Positions 1 through 7,158 of a stretch of DNA of 10,075 bases are shown piece after piece (positions within the stretch are counted from its first letter, which is position 1; the number at the start of each line of letters is the position of its first letter). Position numbers and translations under genes: made by a program. This stretch comes from CAZKHG01 sp964552655 (GTDB lineage Bacteria > Bacteroidota > Bacteroidia > Bacteroidales > Tenuifilaceae): positions 1-10,075 of the forward strand of contig CAZKHG010000071.1 in NCBI GenBank assembly GCA_964552655.1. The letters are read 5' to 3'. Below the pieces are notes generated by a model, which saw only the letters and a program-made list of their open reading frames with translations, had not been told where the DNA came from and did not search any database.

Positions 1-933
1 AAATTGATATTTTACAGGGACCCGGCTTACTATGGTGCAGCATTTTCAACACCCATCTATCTTAACGAACAGCTGGTAATTCGTCTTAAAAATGGTCGTT
101 ATTATGAGTATTTGGCTATTCCCGGTTCCTATATTATGTCCGATAGCAAAAAAACACCATACAAGCTACCCCTTGAAATAGAAAAAGGGAAAACCTATTA
201 CATTAAACTATTTATAATGCCAGGTATTTGGAGGGCATACACCCAATATAGTCTGGTGGATCCTTCCCAGGCTCAAAAAGAACTTGGGGCTTTACCAAAA
301 CAGGGCGATAACCTTACCACTCCTGGAGTTCCGGAAGAGCAGAAACCACTTTTATATTCCTTGGGAGTAATTTTCTCTTTTGGCAGCGGGCTAAATCCAA
401 TAAAGATGGGCGAAACCGATCAGGGCGATGATATTGAGATCACCATGGGGAGCTCGTTAATTGTTGGCGGAGTTTATAACTACGCTATCAGCAAATCTTT
501 CGAAATGGATTTTGCGGCAACGTATTCAGCATCGTACAATACCCCAACCGTCAAAAACTACGAATCAGTTTTTCAGCATTTTGACCTGGAAATGACCTAT
601 AAATATGTTTATAAGTTGTCCGATTACTATTCACTTTCCTTTGGTGCTGGACCACAGGTTTCATTATTTCCCCGATTTTCCGAAAAGATTGAGAATAATC
701 CCGAAGCAGTAATTACTTATAAAAATACTTTTGGGGGGAAAACTACTTTCGATCTGATTTTCAATGCGTCAGATAACCTGGTTCTTTTTACCGGGTTACG
801 GGCGCAATTCAGAAAATATAAACTAAAAGAAGCAACGGTTGGCGGATTACCCGCATATGTAAACATTTACAGCCTAAACAATCCCACAGCCAACGCTATT
901 CTGATGAATTTCGGGGTACTTTACAGGTTTTAG
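1..933 (+). CDS. Outer-membrane beta-barrel protein with DUF2846-like N-terminal region (5' end outside window)
   Basis: The frame is open from the first base, so the gene probably starts upstream; the TTG at base 4 is not a convincing start. The visible ~310 residues fall into two parts. Residues ~1-95 (FYRDPAYYG, then a short 'vng..i..lknG.yy.y..iPGsy' pattern, then EKGKTYYIKL) resemble DUF2846, a small domain found in bacterial lipoproteins. After a Pro/Gln-rich linker (~95-115), the rest is alternating polar/aromatic strands with many Gly and Tyr residues, ending ...GVLYRF. A C-terminal Phe on the last strand is the usual signature of an outer-membrane barrel recognised by the BAM machinery. 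Inference: a cell-envelope protein with a periplasmic DUF2846-like region joined to an outer-membrane barrel; its substrate or function is unknown. The stop overlaps the stop of the convergent OmpA-family gene by 4 bp. Confidence 0.72.
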   Translation, partial: KLIFYRDPAYYGAAFSTPIYLNEQLVIRLKNGRYYEYLAIPGSYIMSDSKKTPYKLPLEIEKGKTYYIKLFIMPGIWRAYTQYSLVDPSQAQKELGALPKQGDNLTTPGVPEEQKPLLYSLGVIFSFGSGLNPIKMGETDQGDDIEITMGSSLIVGGVYNYAISKSFEMDFAATYSASYNTPTVKNYESVFQHFDLEMTYKYVYKLSDYYSLSFGAGPQVSLFPRFSEKIENNPEAVITYKNTFGGKTTFDLIFNASDNLVLFTGLRAQFRKYKLKEATVGGLPAYVNIYSLNNPTANAILMNFGVLYRF

Positions 934-1952
934 TTCGACTCAAGCAGCTTTAACAGTTCATCAAGTTTAGGTGTGAGAATTATTTCAGTTCTCCGGTTCT
1001 TTTGTCGGGCTTCGGGGGTTTTGGCTCTATCTAAAGGTAGGTATTCACTCCGCCCTGCAGCCGTTATTCTTACCGGGTCAATTTTGGTTCCTGAAATTAG
1101 AATCCTTACAATGGTGGTCGATCTTTTTACGCTAAGATCCCAGTTATCCAACATATCGCCGCTCCCTTTATACGGAACATCATCGGTGTGCCCTTCAACC
1201 ATAATGTTGATATCAGTGTTCTGTTCCAGAACAGGAATCAGCTGTTTTAGGGCAGTTGCACCCCTTGGGTCAACCTGATAGCTCCCGGATTTGAACATCA
1301 ACTTTTCTTCAAGGGATACATAAACTTTCCCATTCTGCATTTTAACGCTTAACCCTTTTCCCTCAAATCCAAAGAGCGCATCGGAAACCTTTTTCTTGAG
1401 GGCTAACATAATTGAATCCTGCATATTCAACTTATGTTCCAGTTCCATTAAACGAATATTTCGGGCTTCAAGCTCCTTGCTTATTTTATCAAAGTTAGCT
1501 TGTGCCTCATCCAAACTCAGCCTTCGTTGGTAAAGTTTGCGTTCTAACTCTTTAAGAGCATCCTCTTTCTGCTGCAACTCCTCCTGTGATGCTTGGAGTT
1601 GAGCCAATACTTTGCGGGTTTCCACCTGGTTGCCTTGCATTAGCGTTTGCTGTAGCTGTTGTAGCTCAGCGTACCGGGAGGTTAATTTTTGATTGTCTTC
1701 TTTCAACCGGTTGAACTCGATTGCCCTGCTGGCGCTATCGGCAAGAAGTTTATCAACTTCAGATTGCAAAACTTTGACTTTAGAATCCAGCTCGGAAACC
1801 CTTGTGGTTAGGGCTTCATTTTCCGTCGAGAATTTTTCACGCTCCTCCTCACATTTCAAATTTTTATCCTGTAATGCCTGAAATTCCTTGGCCGGAACAC
1901 AGGCCCACATTATTGCTATAAGAATTATCGAGGTATTAAGTAGTTTAATCAT
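930..1952 (-). CDS. OmpA-family peptidoglycan-binding lipoprotein with long coiled coil
   Basis: 340 residues from the ATG at 1952. The N-terminus is a lipoprotein signal: hydrophobic residues 8-16, then A17-C18, although the Met-Trp at -3/-2 is a weak lipobox. Residues ~30-185 are highly charged heptad-like sequence (many Glu, Lys, Gln, Leu), a long coiled coil. Residues ~200-328 are an OmpA C-terminal domain with G254-HTD257, an LSVKR segment ending at R277, and NRRTEI at ~319-324. D257 and R277 match the two residues that bind diaminopimelate in OmpA-type domains. Expected role: lipid-anchored protein that spans the periplasm and grips peptidoglycan. The frame stays open to a Met at 2018, but a promoter-like pair (1989-2018) lies inside that extension, so the ATG at 1952 is preferred. 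The stop overlaps the convergent barrel gene by 4 bp. Confidence 0.88.
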   Translation of the reverse strand: MIKLLNTSIILIAIMWACVPAKEFQALQDKNLKCEEEREKFSTENEALTTRVSELDSKVKVLQSEVDKLLADSASRAIEFNRLKEDNQKLTSRYAELQQLQQTLMQGNQVETRKVLAQLQASQEELQQKEDALKELERKLYQRRLSLDEAQANFDKISKELEARNIRLMELEHKLNMQDSIMLALKKKVSDALFGFEGKGLSVKMQNGKVYVSLEEKLMFKSGSYQVDPRGATALKQLIPVLEQNTDINIMVEGHTDDVPYKGSGDMLDNWDLSVKRSTTIVRILISGTKIDPVRITAAGRSEYLPLDRAKTPEARQKNRRTEIILTPKLDELLKLLESN

Positions 1953-1988
1953 TTTATTGTTTTTTGAAAGTTTAACAATCAACCCCGG

Positions 1989-2018
1989 CAAATATATAAT
2001 ATTATAAAAAGTTAACAA
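1989..2018 (-). promoter_or_regulatory. Bacteroidota-type promoter for the OmpA-family gene
   Basis: Read on the minus strand, 1996-1989 is TATATTTG, a full match to the Bacteroidota -7 consensus TAnnTTTG. A TTG (2018-2016) lies 19 bp upstream, within the usual spacing to the -33 element. Transcription would start about 1980, leaving a ~30-nt leader before the ATG at 1952. This placement supports the shorter protein start. The match is by eye. Confidence 0.6.
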
Positions 2019-2146
2019 GCTATTGATCTGTAAAGATATTAATGAGTTAATAACAGCAGGGTCAGTTAAATGAATTAATTAAATCTTCACTTCATACACG
2101 CTGGTTTACTTTAGGCACTTAAGCTCATTTATTATATCCTCAGCTC

Positions 2147-2154
2147 TAACTTTG
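2147..2154 (+). promoter_or_regulatory. Possible distal -7 element upstream of dxs
   Basis: TAACTTTG matches TAnnTTTG, 74 bp before the dxs start. No TTTG or TTG was found at the proper distance upstream, so this could be chance in an AT-rich spacer. It would be an alternative or additional promoter for dxs. Confidence 0.25.
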
Positions 2155-2195
2155 AATGAACCAAAACTTTTTACACTATTTGGCGTTTATTTAGT

Positions 2196-2203
2196 TAATT
2201 TTG
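2196..2203 (+). promoter_or_regulatory. Likely -7 promoter element of dxs
   Basis: TAATTTTG matches TAnnTTTG and lies 24 bp before the dxs ATG, giving a short leader. A TTTG at 2179-2182 is only 13 bp upstream, closer than the usual ~17-21 bp, so the -33 element is uncertain. An AGGGTG at 2220-2225, 2 bp before the ATG, is a possible though close ribosome-binding site. Confidence 0.45.
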
Positions 2204-2227
2204 TAGCATAAAAACAATTAGGGTGAT

Positions 2228-4147
2228 ATGATAGGGAATTATGAATTGTTAGAGAAAATAAATTCCCCTGAAGATTTGAGGAAGCTCCAGCCCGATCAGC
2301 TTGTTCAGGTTAGCAACGAGTTGAGGCAGTTTATTATTGATGTTGTCTCATCAAACCCTGGCCACTTTGGTGCCAGTCTTGGGGTTGTAGAGCTAACAGT
2401 GGCGCTCCATTATGTGTTTAACACTCCACACGACAGGTTAATCTGGGATGTTGGCCATCAGGCTTATGGGCATAAAATTCTAACCGGTAGAAGGGATGTT
2501 TTTCATACTAATAGGAAGTATAAAGGGATAAGCGGATTTCCCAGGAGAAGTGAAAGCGATTACGATTCATTTGGTACAGGTCACTCATCAACAGCCGTAT
2601 CGGCTGCACTTGGTATGGCCGTTGCCTCACAGCTGCTAAATGATAAGCGTCAGGTTGTCGCCATCATTGGCGATGGCTCACTTACGGGTGGTCTTACCTT
2701 TGAGGGGTTGAATAACGGGGGTATCCAGAAATCAAACCTCCTGGTGATACTGAATGATAATAATATGGCGATTGACCCAAATGTTGGGGCAATTAAAGAG
2801 TATCTTCTTGATATTACAACCTCCAAAACCTATAACAGGTTAAAATCTGATGTTTGGAATTTTCTAAGTGAGGGTAACAGAGTAAGCCGAAAAACCAGAT
2901 CCTTCATCCAAAAAATTGGCAATGCCACAAAGGTTGCATTCCTAAAACAAAGCAACCTATTTGAATCGCTAGGGTTCAGGTATTTCGGTCCGGTTGATGG
3001 TCACGATGTGGTTCATATGGCCGAAATTCTTAAAGATTTAAAAGATATTAATGGGCCAAAACTCTTGCATTGCATCACTGTAAAAGGGAAGGGTTTTTCC
3101 CCGGCAGAGCAGAACCAAACCTTGTTTCATGCGCCTGGTGTATTTGACAGGGAAACCGGAGAGAGGATAGTTGTAAAGACTGAAAAACCGGCGCCTCCCC
3201 GTTATCAGGATGTTTTTGGCGATACACTTGTTGAGTTGGCTGAGAAAAATGATAGAATTGTTGGGGTAACACCTGCCATGAGCACAGGTTGCTCAATGAA
3301 TAACCTGATGCAGAAGATGCCATCAAGGGCTTTTGACGTAGGAATAGCAGAGCAACATGCAGTAACATTTTCTGCCGGGCTGGCTGCGGAAGGACTAATC
3401 CCTTTCTGTAATATCTATTCATCATTCATGCAGCGAGCTTACGATCAGGTAATTCATGATGTTGCATTGCAAAAATTGCAGGTTGTATTCTGCCTCGACC
3501 GGGGTGGACTGGTTGGTGATGATGGCGCTACTCATCATGGTGCTTACGATATTGCCTACCTACGTAGCGTACCAAATTTGGTTGTAGCCGCACCGATGAA
3601 CGAGGAGGAACTGCGAAACATGATGTACACAGCACAGCTTGAAGGTAAGGGGCCTATGTCTATTCGATACCCAAGGGGAAATGGCGTTATGACCGATTGG
3701 CAAAAACCATTTAGTGAGATTCAGATTGGCGAAGCAAGAATTGTCCGTGAAGGGAAAGACCTCGCTTTTTTAACCATCGGGCATATTGGAAACATAACCG
3801 CCGAGGCTATCAACAAGTTGGAATCCGAAGGACACAGTGTTGCTCATTTCGATATGCGTTTTGCAAAACCTCTCGATGAAAATATGCTGAAGCAAATTGG
3901 CGAAAAGTTTGAAACGGTTATAACCGTTGAGGATGGTTGTCTCCCGGGTGGTTTTGGAAGTGCAGTGGTGGAATGGCTAAATGATAAAGGTTATAAAACA
4001 AAGGTTATTCGATTAGGTATTCCCGACCGCTTTGTTGACCACGGCACCCAGGGGCAGCTCTACCAGGAGTGCGGGTTCGATGCCGAGGGCATTTACCAGG
4101 CCGCAAAAAAGGTTGTTGTGGCAAGGCTAGTGGGGAAGATGATGTAG
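2228..4147 (+). CDS. dxs: 1-deoxy-D-xylulose-5-phosphate synthase
   Basis: Thiamine-diphosphate enzyme that condenses pyruvate and glyceraldehyde 3-phosphate to DXP, the first step of the MEP route to isoprenoids, also feeding thiamine and pyridoxal synthesis; cytoplasmic. At 639 residues it has normal family length. Landmarks: H46 (GHFG; E. coli H49), the ThDP/metal motif G148-D149-G150 ending at N178 (LNDNN), catalytic E375 in GIAEQH (E. coli E370), H436 in DGATHH (E. coli H431), and the C-terminal transketolase domain with LPGGFGS and IPDRFVDHGTQG. It therefore looks fully functional. Oddity: the last ~34 codons are GC-rich (the 67-bp stretch from 4045 is 41/67 G+C). That stretch is repeated at 7159-7225, where it continues into a different 11-residue tail (starting MIDKK). 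Here the tail is VVVARLVGKMM. The present 3' end was probably brought in by recombination. Confidence 0.97.
   Translation: MIGNYELLEKINSPEDLRKLQPDQLVQVSNELRQFIIDVVSSNPGHFGASLGVVELTVALHYVFNTPHDRLIWDVGHQAYGHKILTGRRDVFHTNRKYKGISGFPRRSESDYDSFGTGHSSTAVSAALGMAVASQLLNDKRQVVAIIGDGSLTGGLTFEGLNNGGIQKSNLLVILNDNNMAIDPNVGAIKEYLLDITTSKTYNRLKSDVWNFLSEGNRVSRKTRSFIQKIGNATKVAFLKQSNLFESLGFRYFGPVDGHDVVHMAEILKDLKDINGPKLLHCITVKGKGFSPAEQNQTLFHAPGVFDRETGERIVVKTEKPAPPRYQDVFGDTLVELAEKNDRIVGVTPAMSTGCSMNNLMQKMPSRAFDVGIAEQHAVTFSAGLAAEGLIPFCNIYSSFMQRAYDQVIHDVALQKLQVVFCLDRGGLVGDDGATHHGAYDIAYLRSVPNLVVAAPMNEEELRNMMYTAQLEGKGPMSIRYPRGNGVMTDWQKPFSEIQIGEARIVREGKDLAFLTIGHIGNITAEAINKLESEGHSVAHFDMRFAKPLDENMLKQIGEKFETVITVEDGCLPGGFGSAVVEWLNDKGYKTKVIRLGIPDRFVDHGTQGQLYQECGFDAEGIYQAAKKVVVARLVGKMM
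4045..4111 (+). repeat. 67-bp direct repeat, left copy (inside dxs)
   Basis: This stretch of dxs, encoding Thr607 to Lys628, is identical base for base to 7159-7225, offset 3,114 bp. The match starts after a G/T mismatch at 4044/7158 and ends at a G/A mismatch at 4112/7226. It is GC-rich (41 of 67) compared with the rest of dxs. Confidence 0.95.
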
Positions 4148-4224
4148 GCCGCCCCCGGATTTACCCCTTGATTTTTTGCGTAGCATTCCCTACCTTGGTG
4201 TTTCAATTTTAACCCCACTGGCCT

Positions 4225-5520
4225 ATGGAGAAGAAGCGTACCCCCCCCATTATCAGAGTGTTAGCCGTTATCGGGATGGTTCTCCTGCTGACCACCTCTG
4301 GCTGTGATCAGGACAACCCGCCCCCAGGGTTCCCGCCTGGTTCACCCCCAACAGGCAACCAAACCGCCATGGCGCTATTCCTGAAGAGCTACACCCCCAG
4401 GCAGGATGCCTTCCGCGACTCCGTGGTGAGCCGCCTCCTTGCGCTGGATCAGGTAACACCCATCATCAACCGCCTCACCAGCCAGTACGGCCAGCCGCAC
4501 TGGGAGCTGGAGCGCACCTCCTCGCAGAAGGCTGGCGACCTGCTGCTGGTGCCCATGCAGCGCGAGGGGACCGACTCGGTGGCACTGATGGTGTTCCTGG
4601 GGTACCCGCAGGGCATCACGCTCCGGGTCTTCCCTCCCGCCTGCCCGGATACCCTGGTTGCCGACCTGATGCTCTACTACCGGATGACCCTTCACCCCGA
4701 GGGGGATTACAGCACGAGGAGGGCGGAGCCTAAAGCCTCCCCCACGAAGGACGTAATCGTGGGGTGGGAGTGCATGAGCTTCTTCTACAGCCTGGATCAC
4801 GGGGTAACCTGGGTTTACAGCTACTCCACCTGCAAGCCGGTGTACTACGATGTGTTCTACAACCCGACCGAAGGGGGCGGTGGTGAAGGGGAAGGCGTTG
4901 AGCTGATCGTTGGCGGGGGCGCCACCAGCACCTCCACGTTAAGGGCGTTGACCACCGCCGAAACCCAGCAGCTCACCGCCGTAAAGGATGCGCTGGACGA
5001 CTACTGCCCCAGCCGGAACGTGCTGAACAGCATTTGGGGTGGGCAGAAGTTCTACATCAACCCGGATTTTATGAACCCTGCCGGGTGGGACCCGAACACG
5101 AACGCCATCTTCATCCGGAGCGCAGGGGACATCAACGCCTATTCGCTCCTCGAGGAGCTGTTCCACGCGTACCAGAACGCCGTTTACCCCGGGGGCATTG
5201 CCCAGTACAAGGGCAAACCCGGTGAGACCAACATTGAGTTTGAGGCGAAGCTGTTCAAGGATTTGTATTTCATTAGCCTTATGTATAGCACAAATTCTGG
5301 TTGGGGATCAAGTGTTTCAGTTGGTTCCCCTGAATCAGAGAAAGAAAGATATTCTACATGGATTTCTAATATTTATGAGTATGGATTTACCCCGACTCTA
5401 TTAAGTCAATATAACGTGATGCTTGGGTATTTTAACTCGTACTCTCCTTATGGGGGAAAACTACTCAGCAGTTTAAACTTACCAACAGCAATAAGCAAAT
5501 CTAAATTGGGTTGTAACTAA
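4225..5520 (+). CDS. Mosaic lipoprotein with degenerate metallopeptidase-like motif
   Basis: 431 residues. A clear lipoprotein signal (hydrophobic 8-24, lipobox TSGC, C27) is followed by acidic residues and a Pro-rich linker (~31-43), so the protein is a lipid-anchored envelope protein, possibly surface-exposed. A Gly/Glu-rich linker lies at ~214-233. Residues 310-317 read EELFHAYQ, followed by E338-F-E340-A; this resembles the HExxH..Q...E layout of zinc peptidases, but with Glu in place of the first His, so activity is doubtful. Composition switches abruptly near codon 346 (~5262): GC-rich before, AT-rich after. The last ~77 residues are homologous to the orphan fragment at 6178-6413. A C8 tract sits in codons 6-8. 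The gene lies 77 bp after dxs and 11 bp before the small secreted-protein gene, probably co-transcribed with the latter. I do not recognise the family with confidence. Confidence 0.85.
   Translation: MEKKRTPPIIRVLAVIGMVLLLTTSGCDQDNPPPGFPPGSPPTGNQTAMALFLKSYTPRQDAFRDSVVSRLLALDQVTPIINRLTSQYGQPHWELERTSSQKAGDLLLVPMQREGTDSVALMVFLGYPQGITLRVFPPACPDTLVADLMLYYRMTLHPEGDYSTRRAEPKASPTKDVIVGWECMSFFYSLDHGVTWVYSYSTCKPVYYDVFYNPTEGGGGEGEGVELIVGGGATSTSTLRALTTAETQQLTAVKDALDDYCPSRNVLNSIWGGQKFYINPDFMNPAGWDPNTNAIFIRSAGDINAYSLLEELFHAYQNAVYPGGIAQYKGKPGETNIEFEAKLFKDLYFISLMYSTNSGWGSSVSVGSPESEKERYSTWISNIYEYGFTPTLLSQYNVMLGYFNSYSPYGGKLLSSLNLPTAISKSKLGCN
4241..4248 (+). repeat. C8 homopolymer tract at the start of the lipoprotein gene
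   Basis: Eight consecutive C bases lie 16 bp after the ATG, encoding part of Thr-Pro-Pro. A gain or loss of one base would frameshift the protein before its signal peptide. Such tracts can be phase-variable, but eight C in a GC-rich gene may also be incidental. Confidence 0.5.
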
Positions 5521-5531
5521 ATTTTAAGAAA

Positions 5532-6155
5532 ATGAAAACAAGAAAGTTCTTACTCAAACAATACGACAGTATATTTTCAATTAAAATTTTGTTGGTTCTC
5601 GGTTTGATAATAAGTCCAATGATAAACTCAACAGAATGTGTTGCTCAAGACAATTGGGGTTCTTCAAAAGTAAAAGCAAAGTCAACTCAATATGAATGTA
5701 CAAAAGATCATGGAACTGTTTACATAAAAAATACAAGTTATGAAGAAATTACAAAAAGTCGGAAGGAGTATGACAATAACCAAAGGGAATATTCTTATGT
5801 TAAGCTGCTAACACATGATACATTTCTAAAATCATTTAATGAAACTTTTACGGGAAAACGGATATCTCAATTATCTGATTTAGAAGAAATAATTACAGTT
5901 TCATTCAGCATTGGGGAAAAGGGTCAAATCCTAAGTCTAAGATTTTCTTTCAAGGATGGCACAAGCTTAACTCCATCTGAGATTGAGGTCCTAGAAGGAG
6001 CAATGCTTAAGAATGTAAAATTTGGTATAATTGGATATAAAGTTGAGGAACCCATTTTCTACTATGTACATATTCGAGTTAAATTTTCTGAAGTAAAAAA
6101 GGGAGAGATTAGGTTTGCGAGAGCAATGGAGCAAAAAGATTCACCATATAAATAG
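5532..6155 (+). CDS. Small secreted protein, paralogue A (unknown function)
   Basis: 207 residues. A hydrophobic segment at ~15-31 and a likely signal peptidase I site near V-A-Q39 point to export to the periplasm or outside. The mature part has a conserved core: SYVKLLTHD at ~88-96, FSIGEKGQIL at ~125-134 (a beta-hairpin-like pattern), LTPSEIEVLEG at ~146-156, and FSEV...IRFARAME at the C-terminus. It aligns without gaps to the protein at 6426-7046, with 93 identical positions out of 160 over residues 41-200. The core loosely recalls small Bacteroidota secreted domains such as DUF5043, but I cannot assign it. The coding sequence is very AT-rich, matching the AT-rich 3' end of the lipoprotein gene 11 bp upstream, so the two likely form one transcriptional and evolutionary unit. 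One Cys remains in the mature protein. Confidence 0.8.
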   Translation: MKTRKFLLKQYDSIFSIKILLVLGLIISPMINSTECVAQDNWGSSKVKAKSTQYECTKDHGTVYIKNTSYEEITKSRKEYDNNQREYSYVKLLTHDTFLKSFNETFTGKRISQLSDLEEIITVSFSIGEKGQILSLRFSFKDGTSLTPSEIEVLEGAMLKNVKFGIIGYKVEEPIFYYVHIRVKFSEVKKGEIRFARAMEQKDSPYK

Positions 6156-6177
6156 CATGTAAACAACTATTCAATAA

Positions 6178-6413
6178 AATACAAAAACTGGTTGGCCGAT
6201 AAGTGGTTCAATAGGTTTTCCTAAAACTGAAAGGATGCGTATAGTGCTTGGCTGTTAGATATTTACGATCAAGGCTTTACCTCGGCATTGCTAGCTAAAT
6301 ACGATACTATGCTAGGATACTTCAACACGTATTCCCCGTATGGGGGAAAATTACTGCCTACTGGGTTAAATTCCCCAACGGCAATAACAAAATCTAATGC
6401 AGGTTGCAACTAA
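6178..6413 (+). pseudogene. Orphan, frameshifted C-terminal fragment of the lipoprotein family
   Basis: No start codon or signal peptide belongs to this fragment. Translation from 6178 gives NTKTGW...GFPKTERM, parallel to STNSGW...GSPESEKE in the lipoprotein. Near 6236-6240 one base is missing, and the frame then continues as YSAWLLDIYD...MLGYFN...YSPYGGKLL...GCN and a stop at 6411-6413. From YSAW onward, about 37 of 56 residues match the end of the lipoprotein at 4225-5520, with one extra codon here. The frame directly upstream has a stop (TAA at ~6175). It sits between the two small secreted-protein genes exactly as the intact C-terminus sits before the first, so it is the leading part of a tandemly duplicated module whose reading frame is dead. 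Confidence 0.85.
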
Positions 6414-6425
6414 ATTAACATAGTT

Positions 6426-7046
6426 ATGAAAACAACAATATTATCAGAAAAACAAGGCAAAAAAAGAAAAATAATGACTACTCTACGAGTTCTAACTTTA
6501 GTAGCCTTGATTTTAACAATTCTTACTGATGGTAAAGCCCAGAGCAAATGGGACACATCAACAGTTAAATGCAACTCAATAGTATTCAAGTGCCTGAATC
6601 AGGAGGGTACTCTTTTTATTGAAAATACAAAGTATGAAAAGTCCGATGAAAACCGCAAGCAGTATGACCCCTCAATTAGAACCTACTCTTACGTGAAGTT
6701 GCTAACCCACGATAACTTTTTAAAAGCGTTCAGAGAGACATTTTCTAAGGAAAGGATAGCACAACTGGCTAAAACTGGGGAAAAAATAGATATCCCTTTT
6801 AGCATCGGCGAGAAGGGTCAGATCCTTAGCGTAAGGTTTGTCCTCAGTAGCAACTCCAGTTTAACTCCAGCGGAGGTAGAGGTGCTGGAGGGGACGTTGC
6901 TTCGATATATCAAATTTGATATCATTGGCACTAGGGTGAATGAGCCCATTTTCTACGATGTCTATTTTAGGGTTCGATTCTCTGAGGTGGAAAAAGGGAA
7001 TATCAGGTTTGCCCGGGCTATGGAAAACGCAAAAGTACCAAGTTAG
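6426..7046 (+). CDS. Small secreted protein, paralogue B (unknown function)
   Basis: 206 residues, a gap-free paralogue of the protein at 5532-6155 over residues 1-200 (58% identical over 41-200). A basic N-terminus, hydrophobic residues ~22-33 and a K-A-Q39 cleavage site indicate Sec export. A second Met (codon 17) could also start a shorter signal peptide, but the first ATG aligns with the start of paralogue A (both begin MKT), so it is preferred. Mature residues include two Cys (C49, C56). The conserved blocks are the same as in A: SYVKLLTHD, FSIGEKGQIL, LTP.E.EVLEG, IRFARAME. Its GC content is visibly higher than that of A, so the two copies either come from different donors or have diverged for some time. 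It lies 12 bp after the orphan lipoprotein fragment. Function not recognised; an intact frame beside a broken one suggests it is still under selection. Confidence 0.8.
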   Translation: MKTTILSEKQGKKRKIMTTLRVLTLVALILTILTDGKAQSKWDTSTVKCNSIVFKCLNQEGTLFIENTKYEKSDENRKQYDPSIRTYSYVKLLTHDNFLKAFRETFSKERIAQLAKTGEKIDIPFSIGEKGQILSVRFVLSSNSSLTPAEVEVLEGTLLRYIKFDIIGTRVNEPIFYDVYFRVRFSEVEKGNIRFARAMENAKVPS

Positions 7047-7158
7047 CATAAAATTATCCTTGTTCAACTAAACCTCTAAAATAAGCGATGTGGGTAAATG
7101 GGATTTTGAAAACTAATTATGGCTTATTTGAGTAAAAGGGAAAAGCCCTTGAGTGTAT

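Noticed and set aside
1953..2018. Upstream extension of the OmpA-family protein by 22 residues
   Set aside because: It would bury the lipoprotein signal and overlaps a -33/-7 promoter pair; the ATG at 1952 gives a normal lipoprotein.
3075..3425. Open frame of 116 codons on the minus strand within dxs
   Set aside because: Entirely inside a conserved dxs region with all catalytic motifs; no initiation signal or recognisable product.
4268..5404. Several long open frames on both strands inside the lipoprotein gene
   Set aside because: They lie mostly in the GC-rich part, where stop codons are rare; they lack signals, starts and recognisable domains, while the forward frame has a clear lipoprotein signal and a homologous C-terminus elsewhere.
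7136..7150. AAGGG/CCCTT hairpin after paralogue B
   Set aside because: Only a 5-bp stem and no T-run after it; not adequate as a terminator.
4112..7158. Integrase, transposase or terminal inverted repeats for the inserted segment
   Set aside because: None found in any frame; the segment contains only envelope-protein genes, so it was not called an insertion sequence or a complete integrative element.
7047..7158. Third copy of the duplicated module after paralogue B
   Set aside because: The sequence after the stop faintly resembles the spacer after paralogue A, but no translated similarity to the lipoprotein C-terminus could be followed.
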